Assembly: GCA_029718625.1 (NCBI GenBank)
Contig: CM056376.1
Span: 95,151,945-95,215,944 of the forward strand
Source of the DNA: Synaphobranchus kaupii
Lineage: Eukaryota; Chordata; Actinopteri; Anguilliformes; Synaphobranchidae
Length of the DNA stretch: 64,000 bases
Direction of reading: 5' to 3'
The position numbers and the translations under genes are program-made. Below are positions 63,536 to 64,000 of this stretch, piece after piece. The notes under the pieces were generated by a model, which saw only the letters and a program-made list of their open reading frames with translations, did no database searches and had not been told where the DNA came from. Numbering within the stretch: position 1 is the stretch's first letter; each line of letters starts with the position of its first letter.

Positions 63536-64000
63536 ATTTTTCTTTTACCATAAAAGTGAGACTGCTGAAGACCCTGCAGCATAGGTGCCGGGTTTATTTT
63601 TTTTTACCAGGGGGTGCCCTAAAATAATTCAGCCACAGGCAAGCAGGCTGAGCAGTTACGTCGGAATCTAGATGTCTAAAGTGGTGGACATCTAGGTTGA
63701 GAGATGTTTCGACACGTTTTTGACTAAACATAGCCAGTTAAAAAACGTTCACTTTTCAACCAATTTTGTGATGTGATCCATATTATTAAATAGTTTTCTT
63801 CATTGTAAAGTTACTAAAAAAACTAATAAAAATAGATGTACATAAAAAATGAAAGTGCACGACGAGAGGGAGAAGAGGCTAGAGAAATAGAGGCTGAGAC
63901 AGTATGTCAATGATTTAAGTAATGGAGTTGTATTCATTTGATGAGCTTAGAGAGCTGGGGGATGGTGTACACTAGTGGGTGATATAGCAGGATAGAAATA
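63536..64000. other. No recognisable feature
   Basis: A phrase gcataggtgccgggtttatt and ccagggggtgccctaaaata (63580-63624) may be another repeat end. Otherwise unremarkable AT-rich sequence. Confidence 0.3.

Overview
The window looks like an intergenic block from a teleost fish nuclear genome. It is packed with nested transposable elements of kinds typical of ray-finned fish: chromodomain Ty3/Gypsy elements of the sushi type, a Gmr1-type Gypsy element, a BEL/Pao element, CR1/L2/Rex-like LINEs, a Penelope relative, Tc1/mariner, hAT and Harbinger-like DNA elements, and tRNA-derived SINEs. I could not recognise an intact host protein-coding gene, rRNA gene or functional tRNA gene. The species cannot be fixed from this sequence alone.

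Layout. 1-452: a 254-bp direct tandem duplication. 453-7495: a large unit with arms of about 510 bp in inverted orientation; its left arm is split by an inserted hAT-like element (856-2754) that itself holds a smaller inverted-repeat element. The interior holds another foldback element, a MADF-domain exon and a 678-bp hAT MITE. 7.9-9.2 kb: a decayed hAT transposase gene. 9.8-12.3 kb: a CpG-rich stretch, microsatellites, a palindromic repeat and an LTR fragment. 13018-15999: an internally deleted chromovirus with intact target-site duplication (TSD). 16.4-20.6 kb: foldback elements, MITEs, a SINE and a solo LTR. 22.9-26.9 kb: LINE and Penelope remnants and a hAT element with a perfect 8-bp TSD.

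26881-31099 is a 5'-truncated Gypsy element whose integrase lies upstream of reverse transcriptase (Gmr1 order). It separates two pieces of minus-strand LINE. 32214-40118 is a complete BEL/Pao element with near-identical LTRs, a tRNA-Tyr primer site and a 5-bp TSD. 40459-49584 is a tandem array of two sushi-type chromoviruses sharing a middle LTR (LTR remnant - RNase H/integrase/chromodomain - LTR - gag-pol - LTR). The second unit carries a readable -1 frameshift signal and a self-priming site.

49.6-64 kb: a Tc1 element split by a palindromic repeat, two copies of a tRNA-derived SINE, a foldback region with an AT-rich palindromic minisatellite, a second solo LTR of the 13-16 kb chromovirus family, several MITEs, an 11-copy 32-bp minisatellite and an old SINE.

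How the parts relate: the genes seen here serve the elements themselves (gag, protease, RT/RNase H, integrase, transposases). Most are broken. The youngest by eye are the BEL element and the chromovirus array, whose duplicated parts are almost identical. I found no candidate for a new cellular system. The most informative signals are the expression and priming signals of the chromovirus, the unusual pol order of the Gmr1-type element, and several unexplained inverted-repeat structures.
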